From the NCBI GenBank assembly GCA_905171695.1, contig LR991653.1, positions 648,258 through 712,257 of the forward strand: DNA of 64,000 nt, given 5' to 3'. The DNA comes from Candidatus Methanoperedentaceae archaeon GB37 (lineage in GTDB: Archaea > Halobacteriota > Methanosarcinia > Methanosarcinales > EX4572-44). Both the position numbers and the translations under genes were made by a program. Each line of letters starts with the position of its first letter. Positions within the stretch are counted from its first letter, which is position 1. The notes under the pieces are model-generated. The model ran no database searches. It worked only from the letters and a program-made list of their open reading frames with translations, and was not told the origin of the DNA. This document shows, in pieces, positions 18,053 through 26,242 of the stretch.

Positions 18053-18466
18053 TTAGGAGGTTTCATAATCTGATTGCCCGTTTTCAACGATTATCTTTAT
18101 CCGCCTGTTTGTTGGAGGATTTACATCGCTTAGCAGTACGTCAATGGATCGGTCTGGAATCCAGTGGCCAGATGGTGTTATGGAGTCTGGTGTTACGTAC
18201 TCTCCATCGAGGAGTACGTCGATCTTGCCTGTGTCGAGCACTGTTGTACCCTCGTTTTGAACGGTGATCGTCACATTATTGCCTGCTATGGCTATTCCAG
18301 TGATTGTGATCTTTGTGTTTAACTGATCGAGCATCCGTTCGTGCTGCGTAACTCGCGCCTCTGCCAGTAGATCGGTGGAGCGGTCTATCGTGGCATAAGA
18401 GCTGGTCGCTATCGTCAAGAGACCGATGAAGAGTATCACTATGGAGATGGAGGCTGAAAAACCCAT
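18053..18466 (-). CDS. arlF: archaellum stator protein ArlF (FlaF)
   Basis: A 137-residue protein with one N-terminal transmembrane helix (MGFSASISIVILFIGLLTIATSSYATI) and an extracellular beta-sandwich (ITGIAIAGNNVTITVQNEGTTVLD, GEYVTPDSI). ArlF binds S-layer protein and works with ArlG. The ATG at 18466 has GGTG seven bases upstream; the TTG two codons earlier is too close to it. It directly follows the archaellin genes, where arlC/D/E would normally stand in euryarchaea. Confidence 0.85.
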   Translation of the reverse strand: MGFSASISIVILFIGLLTIATSSYATIDRSTDLLAEARVTQHERMLDQLNTKITITGIAIAGNNVTITVQNEGTTVLDTGKIDVLLDGEYVTPDSITPSGHWIPDRSIDVLLSDVNPPTNRRIKIIVENGQSDYETS

Positions 18467-18514
18467 TCTCAAACACCACTACCGAATGGATCGATGAAGG
18501 GTGATTCAAGGCTT

Positions 18515-19087
18515 TTATGGATATAGCTGCCACTTGGTCTTCTGCTCAAAGGTTGGAGGGCCATTCACCGACTGGATAACGGTTGAGCCGGTTTCAGGGA
18601 TTATCATCAGCGTACTCTCCTTGCGCGGAAGGAGTGTCTGGTTCATTGCAGTCAGATTCAGCGTGAGCTTGCCAAGGTCACCAGGGCCGATCACGTATGG
18701 GCCAGTATTGCTCGGATCCCTATCCTCGGTATATGTAAACGATGTAGCGTTTGGCGAAGTATAGTTGTATCTAAGCGTGGAGACCGTCGTCTCGTTGATA
18801 TACTTTATGACAACATTCCGCAGATCGATTGCACTACCGCCTGCTGGAAGCGATAGACTGACATTGATGATGTCAACGGTCTCGCTAGTGACATTCCCGA
18901 TGATGAAATCAACCTTGAGATTTGAGGTTACCTCCTGGGTTGCTTCCTGTCCTGTCTTCTGTGCTTTCTGCTGGAGTACGCCTGATGTTCCAATAAGCAC
19001 TCCTGCTGCAACTGCTGCAACGAGTACCATCGCGATGAATATGATGAGGGTTCCGATACCTACCTGGGCGCTATCATTCAGCCTCAT
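18515..19087 (-). CDS. archaellin (flagellin), third of three
   Basis: Filament subunit, 190 residues. The class III signal peptide is short (MRLNDSA then [24 protein letters not shown]); prepilin-type peptidase should cut after the Ala. The C-terminal part is beta-rich with NxT/S sites ([30 protein letters not shown]) that may carry N-glycans. The ATG at 19087 follows GGGTGAATTG. It is more diverged from the other two and lacks their [11 protein letters not shown] leader. Confidence 0.9.
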   Translation of the reverse strand: MRLNDSAQVGIGTLIIFIAMVLVAAVAAGVLIGTSGVLQQKAQKTGQEATQEVTSNLKVDFIIGNVTSETVDIINVSLSLPAGGSAIDLRNVVIKYINETTVSTLRYNYTSPNATSFTYTEDRDPSNTGPYVIGPGDLGKLTLNLTAMNQTLLPRKESTLMIIPETGSTVIQSVNGPPTFEQKTKWQLYP

Positions 19088-19118
19088 CAATTCACCCTCT
19101 TCTATTTTATGGACGGGT

Positions 19119-19715
19119 CTATGGGTAGAGTGTCCACATGGTCTTGCCTTCAAAGGTTGGTGGTGCTACAAGCTCTTTCTGTATGAGTGTTCCTACCTCT
19201 GGGATGATCTGTATCGTGCCCTCTTTGCGTGTGGATAGGTTCTGACTCATGGCAGATAAGTTCAATGTCATCTTGCCGAGGTCGCCAGGTCCGATCACGT
19301 TTGAGCCGGTCCCGCTTGGGTCCCTGTCCTCTGCGTACTTGAAGTGTGTACCATCTGCGGTGGAAGAACTGAAGCTGAGTGTGGTTACTGTTGTCTCGTT
19401 GATGTATTTTACTATCACGTTTCGCATATCTACCGATGAGCCGCCTGCTGCGAGGGAGAGACTGACATTAAGTTCGTACACCTCTTCACTCGTCGTGTCA
19501 ACCTTGCCTATCACTGTGTCTATTTGCAGGTTGGATGATACTTCCTGGGTTGCTTCCTGTCCTGTCTTCTGCGCTTTCTGCTGGAGTACGCCTGATGTGC
19601 TGATCAGCACTGCTGCTGCAACTGCTGCAACGAGCACCATCGCGATGAATATGATCAGAGTGCCGATGCCTACCTGGGCGCTTTCATCTTCCAGATCTCT
19701 TCTCTTTGCTTTCAT
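19119..19715 (-). CDS. archaellin (flagellin), second of three
   Basis: A 198-residue filament subunit with leader [13 protein letters not shown] before [24 protein letters not shown]. About 215 bases at its 5' end, including the ribosome binding region GAGGCAAGAATA, are almost identical to the first archaellin gene, which indicates recent duplication or gene conversion. The C-terminal half differs in the variable loop. It lies 18 bases after the first archaellin gene. Confidence 0.92.
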   Translation of the reverse strand: MKAKRRDLEDESAQVGIGTLIIFIAMVLVAAVAAAVLISTSGVLQQKAQKTGQEATQEVSSNLQIDTVIGKVDTTSEEVYELNVSLSLAAGGSSVDMRNVIVKYINETTVTTLSFSSSTADGTHFKYAEDRDPSGTGSNVIGPGDLGKMTLNLSAMSQNLSTRKEGTIQIIPEVGTLIQKELVAPPTFEGKTMWTLYP

Positions 19716-19733
19716 TATTCTTGCCTCATGGAT

Positions 19734-20348
19734 TTATGGATATAACTGCCATTTGGTCTTCTGTTCGTATGTTGGCGGTGCTGTCAGTATCTTCTGTATG
19801 AGTGTTCCTGTCTCAGGAATGATCTGGAGAGTGGCCTCTTTTCGGGTGTATAGGTTCTGGTTCATATCATTAAGATCTATGATAATCCGACCAAGATCGC
19901 CGGGTCCAATCACGTTTGAGCCGGTCCCGCTTGGGTCTCTATCCTCAAAATAGACAAACTTCGAAGCATTGGCAGAGATTGTTAAATTATTCAGGTCTTG
20001 ACTGCTGTTAAAGGTTAATGTGGAGACTGTTGTCTCGTTGATGTATTTTATTACCACGTTTCGCATATCTATCGATGATCCGCCTGCTGCGAGGGATAAG
20101 CTGATGTTGAGTCTATCTACCTTTTCGCCTGTGACGTTTCCTATCACTGTGTCTATTTGCAGGTTGGATGATACTTCCTGGGTTGCTTCCTGTCCTGTCT
20201 TCTGCGCTTTCTGCTGGAGTACGCCTGATGTGCTGATCAGCACTGCTGCTGCAACTGCTGCAACGAGCACCATCGCGATGAATATGATCAGAGTGCCGAT
20301 ACCTACCTGGGCGCTTTCATCTTCCAGATCTCTTCTCTTTGCTTTCAT
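19734..20348 (-). CDS. archaellin (flagellin), first of three
   Basis: A 204-residue filament subunit and first gene of the archaellum cluster. The leader [13 protein letters not shown] is followed by the conserved hydrophobic assembly domain. Several NxT/S sequons are present ([24 protein letters not shown]). The frame is open ten codons further up to 20378, but the ATG at 20348 shares its upstream GAGGCAAGAATA with the second archaellin gene, so it is taken as the start. A strong TATA element and a palindrome lie upstream. Confidence 0.92.
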   Translation of the reverse strand: MKAKRRDLEDESAQVGIGTLIIFIAMVLVAAVAAAVLISTSGVLQQKAQKTGQEATQEVSSNLQIDTVIGNVTGEKVDRLNISLSLAAGGSSIDMRNVVIKYINETTVSTLTFNSSQDLNNLTISANASKFVYFEDRDPSGTGSNVIGPGDLGRIIIDLNDMNQNLYTRKEATLQIIPETGTLIQKILTAPPTYEQKTKWQLYP

Positions 20349-20390
20349 TATTCTTGCCTCACGTCCATAGTCCATCATAATTATGAGTAT

Positions 20391-20424
20391 TATATCATGA
20401 TATATTCATTAGTATATATAATTT
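20391..20424 (-). promoter_or_regulatory. archaellum promoter: TATA box with adjoining 14-bp palindrome
   Basis: Read on the minus strand, AAATTATATATACT (20424-20411) is a good TATA box about 65 bases before the first archaellin ATG. Just downstream of it, where transcription should start, is the perfect palindrome TATATCATGATATA (20404-20391). A repressor bound there would block initiation of the whole archaellum operon. This is inferred from position and symmetry only. Confidence 0.5.
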
Positions 20425-20540
20425 ATGGTTTAAGAGAACCGAGAAGCCCGCTCCATCCAGAACCACACAGAAAACTGTACTTCACAGAGAAGAAGAGACA
20501 AAAGATTTAAGCAGAACATCCCTTCAACCATACTACCAAG

Positions 20541-21566
20541 ATGACTTACACGCCGCCAAAAAATCTTAAACGATACGCAGAGATACTCAAACAGAAGTTA
20601 CCAGCACAATTCAGAATAAGCCAGAACATAAGACTCGAATTCAGCAAAAGCGACACAACCCAGACTCTGTGGGAGCTGCACGACGAGGGGATAAGAGAGC
20701 TCCACAGACAGATAGTAGACCGTACACCACCAGACGAGATAACGAGAAGAGAGCCCTCGCTTCTTGACCTCAAAACCGAACTTGCAGAACGCATCATCCA
20801 GAGCTGCACCCTCTGTGAGCGGCTCTGCAGAGTCAACCGAAGAGAGAAAGAGAGAGGATACTGTGGAGTGGAAGGGGTCTCACGCTACGCCTCAGAATTC
20901 CTGCACACTGGCGAAGAGCCAGAACTCGTCCCATCACACACAATCTTCCTCGCAGGCTGCAACCTCCGATGCGTCTACTGCCAGAATTGGGAGATATCCA
21001 CATCACCACAGATAGGCGAGCCCATGCTTCCAGAGAGGATGATAGAGACGATCACACTCCGACACCTCCAAGGAAGCAAGAACCTGAACCTGGTCACACC
21101 AACACCACACACCCACAACATACTCAAAACACTCCAGAAACTCAGCATAAACATCCCGATAATCTGGAACTCAAATATGTACTACACAGAAGAGACCGCA
21201 AGACTCCTTGAAGGCATAGTCGACATCTACCTCGGAGACTTCAGATACGGGAACGATCAATGTGCAATTGAACTCTCAGACGCACCAGAGTACAGAGAGA
21301 TCGTTCTACGAAACTTCAGAAGAGCCTACCACTCAGGCGAGATACTCATGCGCCACCTTGTTCTACCTGGACACATCGAGTGCTGCACAAAGAAGATAAT
21401 AGACTTAGTGAAAGAGAATATCCCGCACATTCGATTCAACCTCATGTTCCAGTACCGCCCAGAATACAGAGCCCACAGATACCCACAGATAGACCGATAC
21501 CTCTCAGCAGGGGAGAAAGAAGCCGCGATCCAGTATGCAACAAAACTCGAAGACCTGCTCATATGA
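20541..21566 (+). CDS. PflX-like radical SAM protein (COG1313 type)
   Basis: A 341-residue radical SAM enzyme of the PflA-related, PflX-like group whose reaction is not known. An N-terminal cysteine cluster (CTLCERLCRVNRREKERGYC, about 92-112) precedes the radical SAM motif CNLRCVYCQNW (about 140), and a C-terminal domain has HLVLPGH and FNLMFQYRPEY. Divergent from the archaellum operon, with a TATA-like AAAAGATTTAAG about 40 bases before the ATG. Its frame is rich in AGA/CAC-type codons like the cfbE and cytochrome genes. Confidence 0.8.
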   Translation: MTYTPPKNLKRYAEILKQKLPAQFRISQNIRLEFSKSDTTQTLWELHDEGIRELHRQIVDRTPPDEITRREPSLLDLKTELAERIIQSCTLCERLCRVNRREKERGYCGVEGVSRYASEFLHTGEEPELVPSHTIFLAGCNLRCVYCQNWEISTSPQIGEPMLPERMIETITLRHLQGSKNLNLVTPTPHTHNILKTLQKLSINIPIIWNSNMYYTEETARLLEGIVDIYLGDFRYGNDQCAIELSDAPEYREIVLRNFRRAYHSGEILMRHLVLPGHIECCTKKIIDLVKENIPHIRFNLMFQYRPEYRAHRYPQIDRYLSAGEKEAAIQYATKLEDLLI

Positions 21567-21576
21567 AGACGATCGA

Positions 21577-22491
21577 TCATTCTGGATAGGGAACCGTGAG
21601 CTCCATCAGATCATAGGCTACAAGAGTGTTTCCGAAGATACGCCTGGCATCATCAAGAAGGACGTCAGTATTCTCTGAGTAACGTGCACTGACATGTGTC
21701 AATACGAGCTGCCCAACACCAGCCTCTGATGCTACACGCGCTGCTTCGCCTGCCGTCGAGTGCCCAGTCTGCCGAGCCCAGTCACCAAGATCGTCCGCCA
21801 TGCTCGCATCATGGATCAGGAGATCAGCACCCAGAGCAGCTTTAATAGTCTCGTTCGTTGGCCGCGTATCACCAGTATACACAATCTTCCTACCACGCCG
21901 CGGCTTCCCAACGACCTCTTCAGACGTAACGATCCTCCCATCTATCTCAACCGACTCGCCCCTATGAAGCCTTCGAAAGAGCGGTCCAGGCGGAACTCCG
22001 AGAGACACCGCACGTTCACGATCGAATCTCCCAGGCCTTTCATCCTCCACAAGAGCATAACCGACACTCGGCACGCCATGAACCGTGTTAAAAACCGAGA
22101 CACTATACCCCTCTCTAACAATTGTATCACCCCCAGAGACCTCAACCGGCAGAAGATCAAAGCCAAGCCTGACACGACCAAGCGAAATGAAGAGCTCAAC
22201 AAACTCTTCAACCCCAACCGGACCGTAGACCGTGAGCGGTTCTTCTCGCCCGTTGAACGAGAGCGTCTGAATCAGACCAGGGATTCCAAGGATATGGTCG
22301 GCGTGAAAATGCGTGATGAAGATCGAGGAAATACGCATGATCCCACATTTAGCGATCATCATCTGCCGCTGCGCTCCCTCACCACAATCAAAGAGAAACA
22401 GATCACCTTCACGATTCACAAATATACACGACGGACTGCGCCTCGGCGTTGGAAAAGAGCCTGCCGTTCCAAGAAAGATGATCTTCAACAT
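21577..22491 (-). CDS. rnz: ribonuclease Z (tRNA 3' endonuclease)
   Basis: Cuts the 3' trailer from tRNA precursors, needed here because the tRNA gene next to it lacks an encoded CCA. The 304-residue short-form protein has the metallo-beta-lactamase motif THFHADHILGIPG (about 60-72), the GTAGSFPTPRRSPS N-terminus, a recognition-arm segment and the later YTGDTRP and HDASM metal ligands and LVLTHVSARY. Convergent with the PflX-like gene, ten bases apart. Confidence 0.94.
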   Translation of the reverse strand: MLKIIFLGTAGSFPTPRRSPSCIFVNREGDLFLFDCGEGAQRQMMIAKCGIMRISSIFITHFHADHILGIPGLIQTLSFNGREEPLTVYGPVGVEEFVELFISLGRVRLGFDLLPVEVSGGDTIVREGYSVSVFNTVHGVPSVGYALVEDERPGRFDRERAVSLGVPPGPLFRRLHRGESVEIDGRIVTSEEVVGKPRRGRKIVYTGDTRPTNETIKAALGADLLIHDASMADDLGDWARQTGHSTAGEAARVASEAGVGQLVLTHVSARYSENTDVLLDDARRIFGNTLVAYDLMELTVPYPE

Positions 22492-22619
22492 CAGAGCACC
22501 TATAACACGAAAGATCTATTTAGCGATTGCTGGATAAGCCAGCGGCAGATCAGACCCTCCGGCTCGAACGTAAAACTTTATCAGTGATACGAGCAATACC
22601 CCCATCCCACCTCAAAGAG

Positions 22620-22691
22620 GGGCCGGTAGATCAGTGGAAGATCGCTACCTTGGCATGGTAGAGGCCTCGGGTTCAAATCCCGACCGGTCCA
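22620..22691 (+). tRNA. tRNA-Ala (anticodon GGC)
   Basis: A complete 72-base cloverleaf: acceptor GGGCCGG/CCGGTCC, D stem GATC/GATC, anticodon stem CTACC/GGTAG around loop TTGGCAT, five-base variable loop, T stem TCGGG/CCCGA with TTCAAAT, discriminator A. The third acceptor pair is G3-U70, the classic alanine identity element, which agrees with anticodon GGC. CCA is not encoded. No intron. A TATA-like AAACTTTATC lies about 45 bases upstream. Confidence 0.97.
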
Positions 22692-22716
22692 CTTACAACT
22701 CCTCTTTGATGTGTCA

Positions 22717-23880
22717 TCAACTCTTAACCACTTTTGTTCTCTCAATTGTTCTTTGGAGCAGTTCTTCAACTCCAGCATTCTCTTCTGCCAGAAGCACTCT
22801 CTCGATCTTTGCTTCTGTTGCCGGGTGATCTGGCATCGCGGTGCACGAGCCAGGTCCTATTGAAGAGGTGTACGTCCCGATCCGCTCCGCAATCGTGATG
22901 ATCTCCTTCTTGTCAAGCCCGATCAGAGGATGGTAGATCGGATAGCTCAGTTGATAGGCTTCTGCCATCAGGTTCTGTGCCGTCTGAGACGCTACCTGCC
23001 CAAGCGACGTGCCTGTGACAATACCGTGCGCTCCTTCTCTTTTCATGATCTCTATAGCTATACGATACATCATGCGCTTACATAGCACACACACAAGCTT
23101 CTCGTCACAACGGTCGAGAAATACTCTCAGATTCTCACCGTTCGGCGCCTCATACACCCTGAACCCGATAGGCGACCACGCTCGGAGGGCTTCGATACAC
23201 TCCATGGCACGCTTCCATGTATCTTCATCAGAGAACGGGTGATTGTTACAATAGAGAAAGACGATCTCACACCCACGCTTCATCATCAGCCAAGCTGCAA
23301 CCGGTGAGTCAATACCACCAGATAAGAGAGCGATCATCTTTCCCTGCGTCCCAAGAGGCAAACCACCAACTCCACGCTCAATTCTATTGTAGACATAAGC
23401 ATTCTCCCCCCGAACCTCAACGTGTATCTCGTGCTGCGGAGAGGTGAGATCAACATAAACACCACGCTCTCCCATCTCTTTGAGGATTGCATCCCCACAA
23501 TGAACCGCCACATCCCGCGATGTAAAGTCGTGACTCCCTGTTCTGCGCGAGCGTACCGCAAAACTCTCACCATCCCCAATCACCGAATCTCCAACCCGAG
23601 CCGCAAGCCAACCGATATCCATCAACCGTGAAGTGGTCGTGAGCGCAGGACTCACCGACGCCACACCAAAAACCCTCGACGCAAGACCGATCACACGCTC
23701 ATCACTCGTATGAATAAAGATACGCCCACGCTCACGCGTAATACCAGTGTATCGCGCACCGCCCCGCTCAAGCATCATCTTCAGGTTGTTAACAAGAGCA
23801 CGCTCGTAACGGTTACGGACGTACCGACCCTTAAGGGCAATCTCATCATACCGCACGATCACAACATCGAAGCCAAGCAT
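22717..23880 (-). CDS. thiI: tRNA 4-thiouridine synthase / sulfurtransferase ThiI
   Basis: Adenylates U8 of tRNA and inserts sulfur; may also serve thiamine synthesis. The 387-residue archaeal form has an N-terminal ferredoxin-like and THUMP domain (about 1-165), PP-loop ALLSGGIDSPVAAWL (about 178) and a C-terminal CxxC (CVLC), but no rhodanese domain. The ATG at 23880 follows GGTGAG at nine bases; an upstream in-frame start at 23904 is less likely. Convergent with the tRNA-Ala gene, 25 bases apart. Confidence 0.92.
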   Translation of the reverse strand: MLGFDVVIVRYDEIALKGRYVRNRYERALVNNLKMMLERGGARYTGITRERGRIFIHTSDERVIGLASRVFGVASVSPALTTTSRLMDIGWLAARVGDSVIGDGESFAVRSRRTGSHDFTSRDVAVHCGDAILKEMGERGVYVDLTSPQHEIHVEVRGENAYVYNRIERGVGGLPLGTQGKMIALLSGGIDSPVAAWLMMKRGCEIVFLYCNNHPFSDEDTWKRAMECIEALRAWSPIGFRVYEAPNGENLRVFLDRCDEKLVCVLCKRMMYRIAIEIMKREGAHGIVTGTSLGQVASQTAQNLMAEAYQLSYPIYHPLIGLDKKEIITIAERIGTYTSSIGPGSCTAMPDHPATEAKIERVLLAEENAGVEELLQRTIERTKVVKS

Positions 23881-23983
23881 CCACCAAGACTCACCAATAA
23901 TCACTCTTTCGGGATAAACACTCTGGTTGAACCGAAGAGAGAAGAGCGCAATGGACTGGTGTATACACTCCTATATAGTCCTG

Positions 23984-24009
23984 TGCAATTTTTTTATAAT
24001 AAAATTGCA
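23984..24009. repeat. AT-rich inverted repeat between thiI and transposon debris
   Basis: TGCAATTTT at 23984-23992 pairs with AAAATTGCA at 24001-24009 across an eight-base loop. It lies about 100 bases upstream of thiI and at the edge of the decayed transposon stretch. It could be a terminator-like hairpin or an operator; nothing else supports either. Confidence 0.35.
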
Positions 24010-24053
24010 TAAATTTACAGTTCATCCCTAAAATAACTTCACCTCCAGATATT

Positions 24054-24133
24054 GGATGTGTCCACTTTGCATATTTCCCCTCTACGCCAGTTAGCGGTTT
24101 TTTAGATTTACGCGGCTTTATATGGACACGTCC
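24054..24133. mobile_element. 80-bp MITE-like element with GGA(T/C)GTGTCCA ends
   Basis: The left end GGATGTGTCCACTTTGCATA and the right end read inward, GGACGTGTCCATATAAAGCC, form imperfect terminal inverted repeats around about 40 bases without coding sense. The right end matches the right terminus of the DDE transposon relic that begins ten bases later (GGACGTGTCCACTTAA). It is probably an internally deleted non-autonomous derivative. Confidence 0.55.
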
Positions 24134-24142
24134 CTAAAAATA

Positions 24143-24888
24143 GACCCGTCCACATAAAATTATAAGAGACTATTTTTTATTTATGCTGATGGTAAGGGAG
24201 ATTGTCGAAGAGTTGAAGGTGTTTGAGAGGAATAAGGTGTCTTTTGAGGTTAAGATTCTCGGTATTGCAACCTGTATTCAGATGTCTTCTCTCGGGAGGA
24301 CTGCCAGAATTCTCTCTCTGGCTTCATCCGGTCTCTAAAACCTCTGTTTGGAACAGGGAGGTTTGAAGAGAGATTGCCTGCTTGTATCGGAGAAGAAGAG
24401 AAGATGCTTGATAGCGTTAGACGAAACAATTGTTAAAGCAAGATAAAAAGGCGTACTATGTCTATTCTGCGGTAGATGTGTAGAAAAACGAGTTAATTCT
24501 GATGAAAATTTATACAACAAGGAATTATCCTGTTACAAGGTCCTTCAGAGAAGTGCTAAGAGTTATGTGAGAAGAAGACCAAAATTCATCGTTGATAAAG
24601 CCCCTTGGCTTATAGATGCACTGAAAATCCTGGATCTGGAATTTGAGCGATCAGTCCTTTCGGAGAGAGAAGCTTGGTTGAATCAGTGTTTTCCTTGTTT
24701 CAGATTGAAAATCTGAAACTTGCATGAAATCCACCCAAAAGATTTCATGCAAGACTAAAACAGAGGATAAAGATATTTTTTGCTCAATTAGCTCTTTTAA
24801 TCCTGTTAAAAACTGGAATTTGTTCTGTAAGCTGTTTATGCTTTATTATAATCGGTTGAGGTGGTGTTTATGTTAAGTGGACACGTCC
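24143..24888 (+). mobile_element. decayed DDE transposon, relic A
   Basis: Ends are GACCCGTCCACATAA on the left and, read inward, GGACGTGTCCACTTAA on the right. Inside are scattered pieces of a DDE transposase in several frames: MLMVREIVEELKVFERNKVSFEVK..., a LDETIVKA-like first aspartate region, KAYYVYSAVDV, KFIVDKAPWLIDALKILDLEFE with the second aspartate, and LVESVFSLF with the glutamate. Stops and frameshifts make it dead. A shorter relic of the same element is at 47145-47704 and end fragments are at 41101 and 63712. Confidence 0.8.
24697..24753. repeat. pair of perfect hairpins inside relic A
   Basis: Hairpin one: GTTTCAGATT (24697-24706), loop GAA, AATCTGAAAC (24710-24719). Hairpin two: CTTGCATGAAATC (24719-24731), nine-base loop, GATTTCATGCAAG (24741-24753). 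In relic B the matching region has only the loop and right arm of hairpin two, so the left arm here is an added inverted copy. The arrangement resembles the hairpin pairs at 41560-41848. Confidence 0.75.
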
Positions 24889-25042
24889 AATACTATAAAT
24901 CAAAATCCTTGGGTTTGATGGGTTTGAAGGATGCTCTCTTGGGTAGCCAACAAGTATATATGTAGAGAGGCAAGATAAAATTTCATTGCTGTTGGGGGTG
25001 TAGTCTCTTGGCAGTGTTGTTGTTGAAATGGGAGGTATGAGA

Positions 25043-25477
25043 ATGCCAAAAGTGGCAATAGTCTATTCAAGTGGTATGGGTCGAACAAAGAAGATGGCTG
25101 AGGCTGTGGCTGAAGGGGTGCAAACCGTTGAGGGTGTTGATCTTGTGCTCCAGAGCCGCAATGAGTTCAATATTGATGATGTGAAGGATGCAGATGCAAT
25201 AGCACTGGGTGGAGGAACCTACAGTGGCTCTTTGACTCATGCGATGGACACACTCTTGCAGGTTCTCAAGGAGACGGATCTCAAGGCGAAGGTTGGAGCA
25301 GCCTTTGGTTCTTATGGTTGGAGTGGTGAGGGCGTGCCAATGCTCATCGACCATCTTAAAGAGATGGGTTTGAATGTGATTGAGCCAGGTATTAAAGCCA
25401 AGCAGACACCTGACAGAGAGGCTCTCGAGGCATGTTTCATGCTTGGCAGAGCTCTTGCCGAGGGTGTGAAAGGGTAA
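25043..25477 (+). CDS. flavodoxin
   Basis: A 144-residue FMN-binding electron carrier. IVYSSGMGRTKKMAEAV is the phosphate-binding loop and GGGTYSGSLTHAM and FGSYGWSGEGV are the isoalloxazine-contacting loops; the last resembles the C-terminal domain of FprA (AFGSYGWAGGAV). GGAGGT six bases before the ATG at 25043 sets the start over the in-frame ATGs at 25028 and 25037. A TATA-like AAGTATATATG lies about 90 bases upstream. First gene of the oxidative-stress island. Confidence 0.9.
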   Translation: MPKVAIVYSSGMGRTKKMAEAVAEGVQTVEGVDLVLQSRNEFNIDDVKDADAIALGGGTYSGSLTHAMDTLLQVLKETDLKAKVGAAFGSYGWSGEGVPMLIDHLKEMGLNVIEPGIKAKQTPDREALEACFMLGRALAEGVKG

Positions 25478-25672
25478 TAGTAGAGAAGTAGTAGAGAAGT
25501 GGAGTCAACGGCTTAACCATGGCTTAAGTATGCTTAGGTATGCATTGAGAGATACGGGCATGTGTGAATGCACAGTTAGCAGTTAGGAATATAATATTTT
25601 TATTTTTTGTTCAGATACTGGGAACGTATATATGTTATGGAGGATACTGGGTGATTTGTAGGAGGAATGGAT

Positions 25673-25792
25673 ATGAAGTGTGAATCATGTGGAAAAGATG
25701 CTGAGAAACTGTTTGACGAGGGAGGCAAGAAGCTCTGTGAAGAGTGTTACATGGACCTGAAGTTTTCAGATCAGTCGTGCTGTTGCTTCTGA
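25673..25792 (+). CDS. small cysteine-rich zinc-ribbon-like protein (39 residues)
   Basis: GGAGG at 25661-25665 is seven bases before the ATG at 25673. The short frame begins MKCESCGKDAEKLF and has two CxxC knuckles (CESC, CEEC) that could hold zinc or iron, and ends in CCCF. An AT-rich promoter stretch (AATATAATATTTTTATT) lies about 70 bases upstream, and the rubrerythrin-like gene follows after 12 bases. It is too short for usual gene calling but has every sign of being a real gene. Function unknown; the setting suggests redox or metal handling. Confidence 0.7.
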   Translation: MKCESCGKDAEKLFDEGGKKLCEECYMDLKFSDQSCCCF

Positions 25793-25804
25793 GGATGACA
25801 AATA

Positions 25805-26242
25805 ATGGTGGTAGAAATGGTGGTAGAAGATTTGAATGAGAATAAAATTGGGCTTTCGAAGGGAACTGAGCTTGAGAAGACTGTAAAAGCAAATTTTACA
25901 GGTGAAACGAGAGAGGTCGGGCTTTACCTTGCAATGGCACGATCTGCAGAGCGAGAAGGCTTTCCAGAGATTGCAGAGGTCTTGAAGACGCTTGCCTTCG
26001 AGGAGGCAGGACATGCAGCACGCTTTGCCGAGTTCAACGCCGAGATCTCAACGAGCACGAAGGAGAATCTTGAGTACATGCTCAAGGGTGAACTGATGGC
26101 AAATAGAGAGAAGCGAGAGGCTGCGATGAAGGCAGAGGATGCAGGGCTCGATGAACTCCATGATCTCTTCAATGAATCGTCAAGGGATGAAGCCAGACAT
26201 GCAAAAGCTCTGGAGGGCTTATTGAACCGCTACTTCAGATGA
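25805..26242 (+). CDS. rubrerythrin-like ferritin-fold protein without rubredoxin domain
   Basis: A 145-residue four-helix di-iron protein. [19 protein letters not shown] and [14 protein letters not shown] carry the first Glu and ExxH ligands, and [16 protein letters not shown] the second ExxH-type set. It lacks the rubredoxin-like C-terminus of classical rubrerythrin, which the separate rubredoxin at 27137 could replace. A second ATG (25817), five bases after GGTGGT, is a possible start. Its stop overlaps the next ATG (ATGA). Confidence 0.85.
   Translation: MVVEMVVEDLNENKIGLSKGTELEKTVKANFTGETREVGLYLAMARSAEREGFPEIAEVLKTLAFEEAGHAARFAEFNAEISTSTKENLEYMLKGELMANREKREAAMKAEDAGLDELHDLFNESSRDEARHAKALEGLLNRYFR

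Noticed and set aside
18515-19153. Long form of the third archaellin
   Set aside because: The extra 22 residues precede a good Shine-Dalgarno and ATG at 19087 and would disrupt the class III signal peptide.
21760-22587. Plus-strand 275-codon frame
   Set aside because: It is antisense to rnz, whose motifs are clear, and its product is low-complexity basic sequence of no family.
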